DNA from: Adiantum capillus-veneris
Taxonomy: Eukaryota > Streptophyta > Polypodiopsida > Polypodiales > Pteridaceae
NCBI GenBank assembly: GCA_014529385.2
Contig: CM043956.1
Span: forward strand, 94,041,221-94,105,220
Direction: 5' to 3'
DNA: 64,000 nt
The notes below the pieces were generated by a model. It was not told the DNA's origin. It searched no databases and was given only the letters and a program-made list of their open reading frames with translations. Shown in pieces: positions 22,362-33,500 of this stretch. The first letter of the stretch is position 1. The number at the start of each line of letters is the position of its first letter. Position numbers and translations under genes: made by a program.

Positions 22362-25300
22362 TTAAGAGATCTCTCTCTCATCCTCGCATAACTCAGCATA
22401 ACTTCCTATATCTATATAGAGCTCTTCGTTTAAACACATATCCTCTGTTTCATTTTGTAGCTCCTCTGCATGCACCCCATATAGAGTAGTAGCATCTTGA
22501 TGCTCGTCTGGCACCACCGCAACGGCTTCTGATTGAGCATCTTCTCTGATCTCCTCCATTGATGCCGTTGTGATTGGCACATGGTAGCCTTCATACGTCC
22601 TTGCACTACGAGGGGCTACCTCTATGACGTACCACCAGTTTGATGTAGACTTTGTAGGATGAAATATTACCTGCCAGAGCCACATAACTTACATGAGAGC
22701 TTTCAAGCACATAACTTGTAAAATGGGGATGTTAACTATTTACATACTTACTTGTTCACAATGCTCGGGTAGTACGAAAGTGTCTCTTAGGTCAGTCCAT
22801 TTCTTAGTAGAATCCACCTCAAGAAAACCAGACTCTCTTCTACGCACAGTAGCGTTGCGACCCTCCATGATTATCTTGAACCATTGCACGTCGAACAAGT
22901 CGACAAAAAATCCTCTGTAATCGATCCTCAAAATCTCTTGCAGCGTGCCGAAGTAAGTGAGTTTCGCCACCACAGGATCTGCATCAGAGGAACGTCGTCG
23001 ACTAGACTGTTCAAATTTTGCCATGATTCCACAATCTTGAGTAAAACACTTTTTGTCGATTCGTTCCACCCTAAAATGTTGACCTTTACACCATGCTGCT
23101 GTGTATGACTTATACTACAACGAACAAAGATTATGAGTGGTCGTTCAAACGTTTAGAAATAAAGTCACTAGCTAGTCCTACATTGCAAACTTACCTTGGT
23201 CGCGCAACCCCGAGAGTACTCCCACTCTTCCTCAGTCACTTCGTCACCGCATTGTTGTGCGCTTTTCAATTGGTTGTGCAACCATCTTAAGCTCATGAAG
23301 GTTGGTAGGCTCTCCAGAACCGTCGGATAGTGCATCGGTGGTCGTCTTCCCCGTCTCCACTCGATTCGTGCCCTTTGTCGCTCGTGCACTGGATTGTGAA
23401 GCATGCAAAATCGGTTGATTTTAGCCTCTAGATCTTCCGTCATCTTCTTCTCAACACCGAGATTGCACATGACAATCCCAGATATGCGCTCATCATCTAT
23501 GGTTCGCCATAGCGTGTCCTGGGCTTTATCAAATCCGTCTAGCCACTCTCCAATGTACACTAGGGACTCTGATACCAACCAACCTTCTGCCATGCTACCC
23601 TCCGGACGTGCCTTTTGACGCACATATCCCTTAAGCGTTTTCATGAAACGTTCTAAGAAGAACATCCATCTGGAATGAACTGTGCCAGCTATTTCCACCT
23701 CATCAACTATGTGAACAAGAAGATGCAGCTGAATGGTTAGCATGGTAGTAGGAAAATGTTTCTCAAACATGCACACAAGCTCCGCAGCATTTAGTTTGGC
23801 GAATGGTATGGAGTCTACGTTGATCTCCTTTTGTGAGATCCATTGCACCAGCTTTGCAAGTTTGTAGATTGTGTTACGGATGTCGAGAGACAAACATCCC
23901 TCAATGGCAACCGGTAAAATAAACTGTAAAGTATGTGCAGCAATGATATTAAAGTCCACATTTTATGCAATGATATTAAAGTCCACATTTTATGCAATGA
24001 TATTAAAGTCCACTATGAATGTACCTGACACATTTTATGCCAATCGTGTGACTTCAAACCGGTAAGCTTTCCTTCCTTAGTAAAACACGTTCGGAGCGAG
24101 TGCATTACGCTAGTGGGGGTCCGCAAAGATCGAATGGTCTCTTTTACTTTTGCGTTCTTGGGCTCCTGTGAAAATCCATGGTGCTTTAGGGAGTTTTATC
24201 GATCCATCAGACGCTGTTTGCGGCCAATATTGCTCCATACGATCCACATTTCTAAGGTCAACTCTGGCTCCCAAAGTATCTTTCTTGCCGGTCAGATGGT
24301 TCCATAGTAGATTACCCACATTCTTGAATATGTGCATTGGATCGAGCAAGTGATTGATCATGAGTCGGGGCCAGTATGGTAACTCGTACCATAGAGATAG
24401 TCTCTTCATCCCTGGAGGCAATCCGTCATCGCACATCTCCTTCTGCTCTAACCATGCTTGTGCAGACATCCTTGGTGGCTCTCTTCCCAAAAAGCCGTCG
24501 CGTAACACATGATTCTCTGGAAGATACGCTTGATGACCTTCGTAGATTTGCTTCTTCAGTGAGGGCGCCCTATGTGCATTCAGTCTAGGTCCACATGTGA
24601 CACATGCTCTGTATCCGCTTGTTTGAAGCCCTGCATGTATACACATGATAATAGATCAACTATGGGAAAAAACAAGATTTACAGTGTCTGAGTGAAGAGT
24701 GTCAATAGATCACCTGAGCATTCTGTTAGCCCGGGATAGTCATGCATGGTCCACATTAGAATGCCTCTGATCAAAGCATTCCGTCGTCCTGTGTGTCGGC
24801 TCATATCCACCACCTCTATGCCAATCCACAATTGTTGTAGCTCTTCCAATAGTGGACGAAGATACACATCCATATTCCCCACTTTATATCGCCCTGGCAC
24901 AATCAAGCTTAGCCATAGGTGCCCCTTCTTCGTAGTCAACCACGGGGGAATGTTGTAGTTGACGATGAAAGCGGGCCATACACTGTAAGATGTTGATCTT
25001 TGACCAAATGGATTTACGCCATCCATAGCCAGGCCTAAGCGCAAATTTCGAGCTTCCCTGGCAAAATCCGACCATGTTCCATCTATATGTTTCCAGGCTG
25101 TGCAATCTGCAGGAATTCGTATCACACCATCCGAAGATTTATTCTCCTCATGCCATGATGCTAGGGCGGCCATGGACTTACATTCGAAGAAATGCTTGAC
25201 GCGAGGAAGCAGAGGAAAATGTCGCAAAACCTTTTGTGGAATTTTTGTCCCGTGGAGATCTACTCGATATCTTTCGGAATCACATTTCGGACACTTCTCC

Positions 25301-26082
25301 ATGTCTATGTATTCCCCTCTGAAAAGAATGCAGTCATTAGGACAAGCGTGGATAGAATTGTAATCCATCCCCAAGTTTCGCAAAATCTTTCTTGCTTCAT
25401 CTCGGGAATCTGGCATCACATTGTCAGCTGGTAGTATGTGCTCTTTAAGCAATCTACACAACATAAAAATACGATGCAGTCGTGTAAAAATCTATCAGAT
25501 CATTATACATTTAGAGTTTTATTAAAGTAAACTAATTGTAATAGATCACCTGAAAAGCGCTGTGACGCTAGTGTCACTCCATCCAAACTTTGCCTGCATG
25601 TTGAGAAGAACCAGGAGTGCTTTCAATCTAGACATACGTGCTCCATTATACAATGGCGTATCGGCTTCACTTTTCATATCATCATAGATAAGCCTTTCTG
25701 AATCCATGATCGTCTCGATCATTTCATCAATCTCGGGCTCAAACATTGCCTCGTTGGGAATGTGCTCTGCATGATCATCCCCCGAGCTGTCAGAGGCTAC
25801 ATCTTGTGGCCTCACATATGCTGCTTGACCAAAGCGCCTGCGAACACGTCTATTGGGTTGCAAGATTGCTGCTTGTTGGCCAGCGTCAGAGTCCGACGAG
25901 TTATAATTGGCAACAACTCGATCTATAATAGATGGATCGAACTCGCCAAATTCGCGAACGTGCTGCAAAGAAACATGTCTTGTCCGTCGCACAGCATGCT
26001 TGCATTGATTACAAGGACATAAGACCCTCGTTGAGAGATAGGTGTTTCGGTTGGATGGTCCCACATCCTCGTCACTACTCAT
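22362..26082 (-). CDS. CACTA transposase, TNPD-like, six exons
   Basis: Exons on the minus strand: 26082-25550, 25453-24714, 24630-24025, 23923-23195, about 23098-22752 and 22670-22362, giving about 1,090 residues. Domains in order: an N-terminal region with CPCNQCKH (Cys-rich, transposase-associated), the Transposase_21 catalytic region across exons 2 and 3 (LRLGLAMDGVNPFG, YNIPPWLTTKKGHLWLSLIV, PMHIFKNVGNLLWNHLTGKK), a DUF4218-like block in exon 4 (FILPVAIEGCLSLDIRN, LHLLVHIVDEVEIAGTVHSR, MKTLKGYVRQKARPEGSMAE), then DUF4216 in exon 5 (YFGTLQEILRIDYRGFFVDL, FDVQWFK) and a short exon 6. Splice phases agree for exons 1-3. Exon 3 has a one-base frame change near 24160, so the copy is probably inactive. 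The exon 4/5 junction phase is unresolved. Confidence 0.9.
23945..24025. repeat. 27-bp tandem repeat in a transposase intron
   Basis: CAATGATATTAAAGTCCAC units repeat three times at 27-bp steps in the intron between exons 3 and 4. Confidence 0.9.
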
Positions 26083-26144
26083 AATGAGGATAAAAATCTT
26101 ATAACCTGGACAACAAATTTAATATTCTATTGGCATTCTTCGTC

Positions 26145-26148
<4 letters not shown>

Positions 26149-26194
<46 letters not shown>
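26149..26194. repeat. (TC)n microsatellite upstream of the transposase gene
   Basis: About 23 uninterrupted TC units, 67 bp upstream of the ATG at 26082, in the likely 5' UTR or promoter of the transposase. Confidence 0.95.
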
Positions 26195-26196
<2 letters not shown>

Positions 26197-26464
26197 ACCT
26201 CACATTCTCTAGTCATGTCCAATCCCCGCACACCTCGGTCTAGAGGTGCACGGAGATCAGAACCACCGGGTTATAATCTCGTCTTTATTGGTCAATACCT
26301 ATATTTGTGGGTACAAGAAATCTACAGACCCACGTCTACATGATACTGCATGTAGTGGACAAAACCCCTTTGCCTCTTCTCTAGCTGTAGCACTTCACAG
26401 CATCTTAACATCTTTTCACAGTAGATCTTTTCACTGTTCGTCTAACTCTAAACCCTAAACCGTA

Positions 26465-26628
26465 AGTAATTCTTGCGTGGACTCGATCTAACGTAAATAA
26501 GCGTAAATCTAAATAAACGTAAATCTAACTAAAAATAAACCTATATCTAATTTAACGTAAGTGTACATCTAACCTAATCTTTAACGTCTTTTGGGATAGT
26601 TTCCTACGACGTTAAAACTCTCTTCTTC

Positions 26629-26680
<52 letters not shown>

Positions 26681-27370
26681 ACCTAAATAAACCTAAGTCT
26701 AATCTAATATAACATAAATCTAAATCTAACGTAAATTATGTTATATTGAAAACAAAGAACTAAAGTAACAGGGATTATAAGAACCTTAAAACTGATTTAA
26801 CACATAATTTTTCACATAACTTGGCAAGAGTTGGCATTCTCATCACTAAAGATGTGAGAGTTAACTTCCGGCGGTGACGCTGCCTCATCTCCATCCACAT
26901 CTGACGACAGCAATTGGCCCTTTAGACCGTTCTTGCTCTTGTTACTAACTTTGAAGTTGCTGTTGAATGACTAGAGGTTGTCTAGATGGTCATTGTGTCG
27001 GGGATGTAGTGACTCTTGCCGCCCTGAAGATCCACCTTCTTCCCTATCTTCTGAAGACATTTCACCAGTACTTTTGGATCGACGGAGCCCACCATGAGTG
27101 AAGGCAGCAATACCCTATATTCCATTGAGGGCTTTCTTCACCCGCTTCATGCAGGCATCGCACTCTATGGAGACCTAAATCTAATCTAATATAACGTAAA
27201 TCTAAATCTAGCGTAAATAAACGTAAATCTAATTAAAAATAAACCTAAATCTAATCTAATTTAACTTAAATAAACCTAAATCTAATTTAACGTAAGTCTA
27301 CATCTAACCTAATCTTTAACGTCTTTTAGGATAGATTCCTACGACGTTATAACTCTCTTCTTCTTGTGTG
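26465..27370. repeat. Direct repeat pair with (GT)n and TAAACCTAAAT-like arrays
   Basis: A segment at about 26465-26640 recurs at about 27190-27366. Both consist of AACGTAAATCTAA/TAAACCTAAAT runs followed by CTTTAACGTCTTTT, CCTACGACGTTA and CTCTTCTTCTTGTGTG. The first copy ends in (GT)n at 26630-26675. The pair brackets the HIPP fragment. Confidence 0.85.
26812..27174 (-). pseudogene. HIPP fragment (HMA domain and CaaX C-terminus) carried by the CACTA
   Basis: The minus strand opens after an AG acceptor (TTTAG, 27179-27175) with VSIECDACMKRVKKALNGI, the metal-binding loop and helix of an HMA domain; the CxxC pair is kept. After a frame break comes GSVDPKVLVKCLQKIGKKVD, the rest of the domain. 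A polar linker follows and the frame ends FSDENANSCQVM-stop at 26812. CQVM is a CaaX prenylation box, and SDENxNxC-aa-M is how many plant HIPPs end. Full HIPPs bind metal ions and attach to membranes through a farnesyl group. This copy lacks the N-terminus, has a TAG after ALNGI, two further in-frame stops and a frame change, so it is a captured, non-functional fragment. Confidence 0.85.
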
Positions 27371-27558
27371 TGTGCGCGTGTGTGGATGTGTGTGCCAATA
27401 AAAAGAGATAAATGGTATAACCTTTCTATCACCCATGCCAAGTATGATAGATTGGTTATGCCATTTCCCTCTTGAATAATAGGTCTTGAGTTCAACTCCT
27501 CGTCGGCTAGATCTTTAGGTCTTTTAATTTTAATTAGTTTCCTACGACGTTAAATTAG
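27371..27558. other. No recognisable feature
   Basis: Non-coding CACTA DNA between the direct repeat and the microsatellite block. Confidence 0.5.
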
Positions 27559-27786
27559 TTTCTCTCTCTTTCTCTCTCAATGTGTGTGCATTTTTTTGTT
27601 TATGCATGTTTTCTCTCTCTTTTCCTCTCTCAATGTGTGCATTTTTTGTTTATGCATGTTCTCTCTCTCTTTTCCTCTCTCAATGTGTGCGTTTTTTGTT
27701 TATGCATGCTCTCTCTCTCTTTTCCTCTCTCAATGTGTGTGTGCATTGTTTGTTTATGTATGTGTGTGTGCGTTTTTGTTTATGTT

Positions 27787-27827
<41 letters not shown>

Positions 27828-27969
27828 AAACACTATGTGTGTGTGTGTGTATGTGTGTGTGTGAGAGAGAGAGAGAGGGAGAGAGAAAGAGGGGAATGGA
27901 ACATGAGAGTGAGGAGAGGGAAGGAGCATACCTGGCTCTCCTTCCTCTCCTCGTGTGTGTGTGTGTGTG

Positions 27970-28032
<63 letters not shown>
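27559..28032. repeat. Microsatellite and 50-bp tandem repeat block
   Basis: Four units of about 50 bp (CTCTCTTTTCCTCTCTCAATGTGTGC plus a T-rich GTTTATGCATG segment) at 27559-27780, then (CT)n 27791-27825, (GT)n 27836-27861, a GA-rich run, a second (GT)n near 27953-27970 and (GA)n 27976-28030. Long open frames here are artefacts of the repeats. Confidence 0.95.
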
Positions 28033-28037
<5 letters not shown>

Positions 28038-28125
28038 CGTTACCTGCTCCTTGCTTGAGGGCGCCGAAAAACTCAGATATGAGATCTGAGTTTTTGGGCG
28101 CTCTCTGTTATTTTTTTAGTCCAGT

Positions 28126-28245
28126 CGGCGTCGCTATGAGCGTCGCAAATTTACTTGTAAATTTGCGACGCTCATAGCGACGCCGGGATTTTTTTTTTGA
28201 GCGTCGCTGTGTGAGCGTCGCTAATATGAATAGCCTCTTGCAGTG
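28126..28245. repeat. CACTA right terminus with a perfect 29-bp inverted repeat
   Basis: 28126-28154 and 28157-28185 are exact reverse complements separated by TT; each contains GGCGTCGCTATGAGCGTCGC. More CGTCGCT copies and the TIR follow. The inverted repeat could extrude as a cruciform and doubles the subterminal motif. Confidence 0.95.
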
Positions 28246-28246
28246 T

Positions 28247-28951
28247 ACATGGATCACGATCCCTGTTCCTTTGTCACAGACTGATACCATATTTGCACCA
28301 TAGCTAGAGCACATCACAGGGAGTCTAGTGGTCTTTCAAAACTGAATTTGGATATCAAAAACCAAACCAAAAGCCCAGAACTGTCAAGTACTCTGAGCAA
28401 GTGTCATAACTGACCTAATTTTCAATCTAGAGGTCCATTTAAATTTTTTTTTGATACCATATGATCTACTAATCATGCTGAATCTGATGGTACCAAGAGA
28501 AGTCAATTTGGGCTCCAAACATGGATTGCCATCCATGTACCCATAGTGACAACTTGAACTAAAACTTTCCAGATTAGTAGTACATACAAAAGGAAACATA
28601 TCCCCAACTCCAATTTTGGAAAAAATATTTGAGCAAATTTGGGTTAAAAGGGAGCAAAACAGATGATAGACTAAAAACTACAGTGCAGACCTAGTGTTGG
28701 CTATTTGACCTGTCAAAATATGTCCAAATCCAAAAAGACTTGAGATTTAGCTTGTGGACATAGTCAGGAACAAACTCCTAAGAGGACAAGTCCAGATGTG
28801 GTAGAACATGGATCACGATCCATGTACCTCAACCTCAAAATTTGATGAAAATTGGTATATGGCCTACACATGACCTTGTCTACACACAGTCAAAATTTGG
28901 AAAAAGCTGAAGAAATTTTTTTTGACAGGGAACATGGATCGCGATCCATGT
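28247..28951. repeat. Palindrome array, right part
   Basis: Palindrome copies at 28247 (completed at the CACTA junction; its outer end is degraded to CCCTGT), 28519, 28806 and 28932. Steps are 272, 287 and 126 bp. After removing the 8,034-bp insertion (element plus one TSD), spacing from 19927 to this copy is 286 bp, in phase with the left part. Confidence 0.9.
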
Positions 28952-29207
28952 ACCTCAACATAGTGGAGGTATCTAACTTCATGATCTTGTAGACATACTT
29001 GAGAATATCACAAATCTCAAGTTTGAGCTAAAAATTGGAGACCAAGATACAAGCCAAAGTTCTTGTTTTCTGGTCCTGAGACTGTTTTGAGTGTTGTTTC
29101 AAGTGCAGTTCACTAAAAGTGCTCTAACTTTTGATAGACAACTCCAAATTGAGTCAGGTATAGCTAGGAAGATAGCTTGCAAACAATAGCACACACCAGT
29201 TTTTCAC
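28952..29207 (+). other. End of the Gy1 leader
   Basis: Non-coding, just upstream of the 473-bp block shared with Gy2. No promoter signal recognised. Confidence 0.5.
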
Positions 29208-29680
29208 CTGAGTTTTTTCAGGTTTCCTAAATCCAAAATTTTAGGGTACCCCAAGACCACTTTCCAGAGACCAAAAAGTCACAAATTCCTGACTTTTGAG
29301 AGACCTTACTAGGGGCAAAAAGGGATAAGTTGCACTAAGCCAAGTTGGTCTTGTCAAGAGGACTATCTTGAGAGTTTTGAGTGAGCCTCAAACATGAAAA
29401 ATCACTTGCCACCAGGATTCTCTACTCCACTCAGAGACATGAAAAACGCAAGACACACTGCAATGCTGACAATAGTGGGATTGGGAGCATACATAAAGGA
29501 GAGGCATCCTCTGATCAACAAACCGAACGTAAGATTCATTAGAACCAATGAAGCCATGCAAGTTCTAATGGATTATGCTCATGATGGCATATATAGATTC
29601 ACAAATGGGGATCTATATATCTTCTACAGGTGTGTAGAACCCAATGCCAAGGAGTTGACCACCCGTAAGAATCTCTATGC
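29208..29680 (+). repeat. 473-bp block repeated at 34599-35071
   Basis: Both copies run from CTGAGTTTTTTCAGG to AAGAATCTCTATGC, are equal in length, and differ at roughly 5% of sites counted by eye. They contain the leader end and gag start of a gypsy element and flank the 29681-34598 insert. Confidence 0.9.
29394..29680 (+). pseudogene. Gy1 gag, N-terminal part
   Basis: ATG at 29394 opens MKNHLPPGFSTPLRDMKN, then LTIVGLGAYIKERHPLINKP, NVRFIRTNEAMQVLMDYAHD and IYRFTNGDLYIFYRCVEPN. The homology ends at 29680, where unrelated sequence begins, so only about 95 residues remain. It corresponds to the start of the gag of the Gy2/Gy3 lineage. The frame is still open here, whereas the Gy2 copy has lost one base near 34845. 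Confidence 0.8.
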
Positions 29681-30330
29681 ATCACGACTAAATTTTTGCA
29701 TCAACTTTGCTATGTACGTAGTGCTTGCCTATGTGCTTCGCAACAAACTTGAAAGAGCTTCACTATATCCACCACAACTAACAGGTCCTTCCCATTGAGT
29801 GCCGAGGGGCAACATCAAAGACATCCTCAAGAAGGTCACTCGCAACGGCCTTAGGAGCAGCAGAGGGGTCCTTGGAAAGCAAGGTTTTGACAGAAGATTG
29901 TCCAGGTTCATTGTCTTCTTCTGCACGACCTATCTCGCTTGAGCCCGTGCTGGAAAACCTACGAGCTGTTGCTTGCTGTATCGGCCATGTTTGGCTACTC
30001 CAATAGTACATTTGTGCAGCTTCCCTGGCTGGAACGCGAGAAAGGCACAGTAGATAGTACCCCTTATTCTTTCAAGCCTCGGCTATGATTTTCAACAGTC
30101 TTTCAAATCGTCTAAACCTAACAATAATCTCCCAGTCCTTATAAGCTTTAGGTTTTCCTGCGGCAAGATAACTCAATTTTGTCGCATCATGTGCTCCTAC
30201 TGTCTTTTTCCTTGTGTAAGGTAAACCAAAATCTACTATCTCATGTGCTCCCGCTTTCTTCAAAAATTGGACCGGTTTAATTTCAATAGCTTCTATCAAT
30301 AGCATTTGTGGCAGTTTTTCCATGTTGGAA
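29681..30330 (-). pseudogene. Fragment of an unknown coding sequence
   Basis: The minus strand reads MEKLPQMLLIEAIEIKPVQF, then EIVDFGLPYTRKKTVGAHDA, TKLSYLAAGKPKAYKDWEII and VRFRRFERLLKIIAEA (30323-30072). After a stop it continues with an acidic SSTGSSEIGRAEEDNEPG segment (about 29940-29890). I do not recognise the protein. It resembles the style of the other unknown multi-exon remnants here and may belong to the same transposon-borne gene family. Confidence 0.5.
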
Positions 30331-30546
30331 TAATCTCAGAAGCTTTTATTCACCATTCAATAGTATCTGTGGTAGTTTTCCCATGATGAAATAATCTCAG
30401 AAGCTTTTGGCCGCCATTCAATGGGTATTATTTCCCTATGGAAATAGTACTAGTATTTCAACAAGACACTGTCTGTCTGCAGACTGCCACCCTGGTTGTA
30501 TAATCCACTAGTCCTCAAGCGCAGTGGATACTAAAGTTGCTTCAAC

Positions 30547-33500
30547 ATGGATTCCTCCTCTACCCCTACCCTCCAAAGCAATCCCGTGCCCTCCTTCAAT
30601 ACCTCTCCTTTCCTTTCACCATCTAGCTCTATTGCCGTTTCTTCCTCTGTCGGCACTGGCTTTTCCAACGTGGGCTCCCCCTCCTCAACAAACACTTTCA
30701 CCTTTCCCACACCGGCATCCTCTTCTTTAACTCTTCCTACAACCCTTCCGGGATTCATTACGGCTGCGGCCCTCGTTAATCCCTTTGCACTTGTCAACCA
30801 ACCTAGCACTCCCTCTTCCTCCTCTAAGAAAGATATCTTTAGCACTGAAGATCTTCAAGGCTCACGGCCAACCTCCCTGTGGAGGAATTTGATTTTTCTC
30901 CTCCTTCCTCGAAAGGTTCCAAAAGTTTTGGTGCACCCGTCGGCCTTACCTCTCTAAGAGGAGTGCTCCCCAATCCTCCCCTAATTGCCCCTTTCTCTTT
31001 TGGTGCCTTCTCCTCCTCATTCGCCACCACCTCCCCTTCCCCTTTTCTCTCCTTTGTCTCTTCCCTTAACACTATCCCCTCCTCTTCCCCCCTCCCCACA
31101 TTTCCCACAATCTCCAAGCCTATAGAGTTCAACAAAATTGTGTCGTGTTCCTTAGAAGAATTCAAGACAATTAATCTTAATCTTTCTAAAGCTAAATCTC
31201 ACCTCCTCTACCTCCAAAATCTCCATGCTAATAATAAAGCCCCAAATAGTCTTTGCATGAAACCACCACGCCTTGTTTTGGAAGATTCTAGTGCTCAAGC
31301 CCTTCTCAATGCTTGTCAACCTCAATATAAAATACCAACTTGATTGTTCTGACGCATATATACAAGCCCAATCTCTCCTTGTAAAAAACGTCCAACAACT
31401 TTTTGACTACTTCCATGATCTTGTGGATAAACGCTTGGAAGATCTTGTTAAAATGATCTCACCCATATCCTTTCCTAGACTTCAACCTGAAGCTTGGGCC
31501 AATCAACTTGTGATGTGGAAGAATTCTTCTCTTTTGGAGCTAGACTCTTTTGTTCAAAATTCCATCCTACAAGCACATTTACCATTGAATTGGCGGCTCA
31601 CAATGCTAGAAAGGGATCCCAAGAAACTCTCTTTGCCGAAGCAATGTCATTACCCAAAGAAGATACTGTGAGTGAACTCGTTCAACATGAGGTCACCACT
31701 CAAATGAGCAAACTACTCTCCCAAAAGACACCTTCAAACTTTTGTAAAACCCCTTCCACGAAAAAACCCTTTGCTTTTAATAAATCTCCTTTCTTGCAAC
31801 ATGCTCTTCCCTTGCTAAGCATAAATCCCCCCTTGTAAAATACCCCCGTCAACCCTTTGAAAAACCCAAAAACATGTCTCCTTCTTCTCCCCCTCCCTCC
31901 ACCACCGTGCTTGGAATAAACCTCGCTGCCATAGGCCTTCTTCCACTACCCATCCCGCACTTACTCAAATCCCCCAAATACCCCTTTAATGCCTCTCCCT
32001 TTTCTAGCCACCCCTCTCCAACCCGTTTACTTCTTCCCCCCAATTCTCCCCATCCCCCATCCAACCTTCCTAAAAAACCAAGATTTTCAAAAAACCTACA
32101 ATGGAGGAGAAAGTAGAGGTTGAGCACCCTACTTCGTGGGTCCATCTGCTCTTTTCTAAACCGCCTCTTTTTTTCTATGTTTGGACCCCTCCTCCCTTTT
32201 TTCCTACTTTCTCCCCTAATTCACCCCTCTACACTCCTTTTGGTGTTGCAAGAAGAAGATTCAAGTATTGGCTTCCTCTTACTAACCCTTCTCTTTTTAA
32301 GGGAATAGTTCTAGGAAATCAATCTGTTTATGCGCTAGAAAATAAGTTCACAAACCTAGCTTTCCATAACCTCTCTCATTGTGAAAAGAAATTCCTTGGT
32401 TTAGGCCTTAAATACATTCCTCCCCCTACCCCCCCACTCTCTCCTTTCTCTTACGCTCTTTTTCTAACTTGGAAAGAAGCTACCAACTCAAGCTCTTTTT
32501 TAAAGATGTATCCCCACCCTCAAATCCTTACTCCCTCCCCAATGCCTCTTGGTACCCTCCTGCTCCTTCTCTAAACCTCAAAAATATTTATTCTCTCTCT
32601 TTTCACATGTAAACACCCTTTGGAAAAATTCTTTAACTTTTAGTCACTTCTCACCCCCTTCCTTTTTAAAGAAAGCCCTCCTTTCTTTAAAAAACGATCC
32701 TACCATTATCATCAAGCCAGCTGACAAAAATTTAGGATCCATCATCCTATCTGAAACCTGGTATGTAGAGGAAGCCTATAAGCATCTCCTAGACTCCTCT
32801 ACCTATACCCCTGTGGCCTTAGCTCCCCTCTCCTTTATCTCCTCTCTTCTCTCCTCCATTCTTACCAATTGTGCTCTTCTTTCTTCTAAAGAGCGGGATT
32901 TCATTCTAAGGTTGCCTATCATTTTGAACCTAACCTTGTCCCTTTTTTCTGCTTCCTAAAATCCACAAACCCTCCTTAGAAGGACGCCCCGTTTTCTCTT
33001 ACAGGGGTTATGTTCTAGAGCATGCTTCTAAATGGCTCCACTTACAACTTCTCCCTATCCTTCTCACAAAAAAGCAACACCTTCAGGACTCTTGTTCACT
33101 CATCAAGGATATCTCCTCTCTTGCCCTTCCTTCAAATGTTCTCCTCTTCACCTTTGATGTAGAATCACTATACCCAAGCATTCCCATTCCACAAGGTTTG
33201 CTTGCCCTCTCTGTCTCTATCCAACACCTTTTTCCCTCCACCAAAATGAATCTCATCCTCTCTTTGGCCTCTCTTGTCCTTAACCACCACTACATCTCCT
33301 TCCAAGATAAATGTTGGCACCAAATCAAAGGTACCGCCATGGGTTCAAACTTTGCTGTAGTATATGCTTGTCTCTTTCGTTGTCACTTAGAGGATAGTAT
33401 TAACCTTCCATCCCATCCTCTCTCCTCTATTTCACAAGGTTCATTGATGATGCCTTTGGCATTTGGCAGGGCTCCCTTCTTAACCTTGAAAAAATCCTCA

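Larger units (their letters stand above)
20215..28245 (-). mobile_element. CACTA (En/Spm) DNA transposon, 8,031 bp
   Basis: Terminal inverted repeats: the left end CACTACAAGAGG at 20215 and the right end CCTCTTGCAGTG at 28234-28245. A 3-bp target-site duplication TAC lies at 20212-20214 and 28246-28248. Subterminal regions are packed with copies of TAGCGACG. It carries two multi-exon genes on the minus strand, a TNPD-like transposase (26082-22362) and a second, TNPA-like gene (22089-20780), plus a HIPP gene fragment and large microsatellite tracts on the right side. It has cleanly cut Gy1: joining the flanks restores one palindrome. Confidence 0.95.

Noticed and set aside
27580-27790. 50-bp tandem units as a regulatory array
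   Set aside because: Low-complexity TC/GT expansion with no conserved non-repetitive motif.
27580-28177. Long Cys/Val/Ser/Leu and Arg/Glu repeat proteins
   Set aside because: Translation of (GT)n, (CT)n and (GA)n microsatellites.
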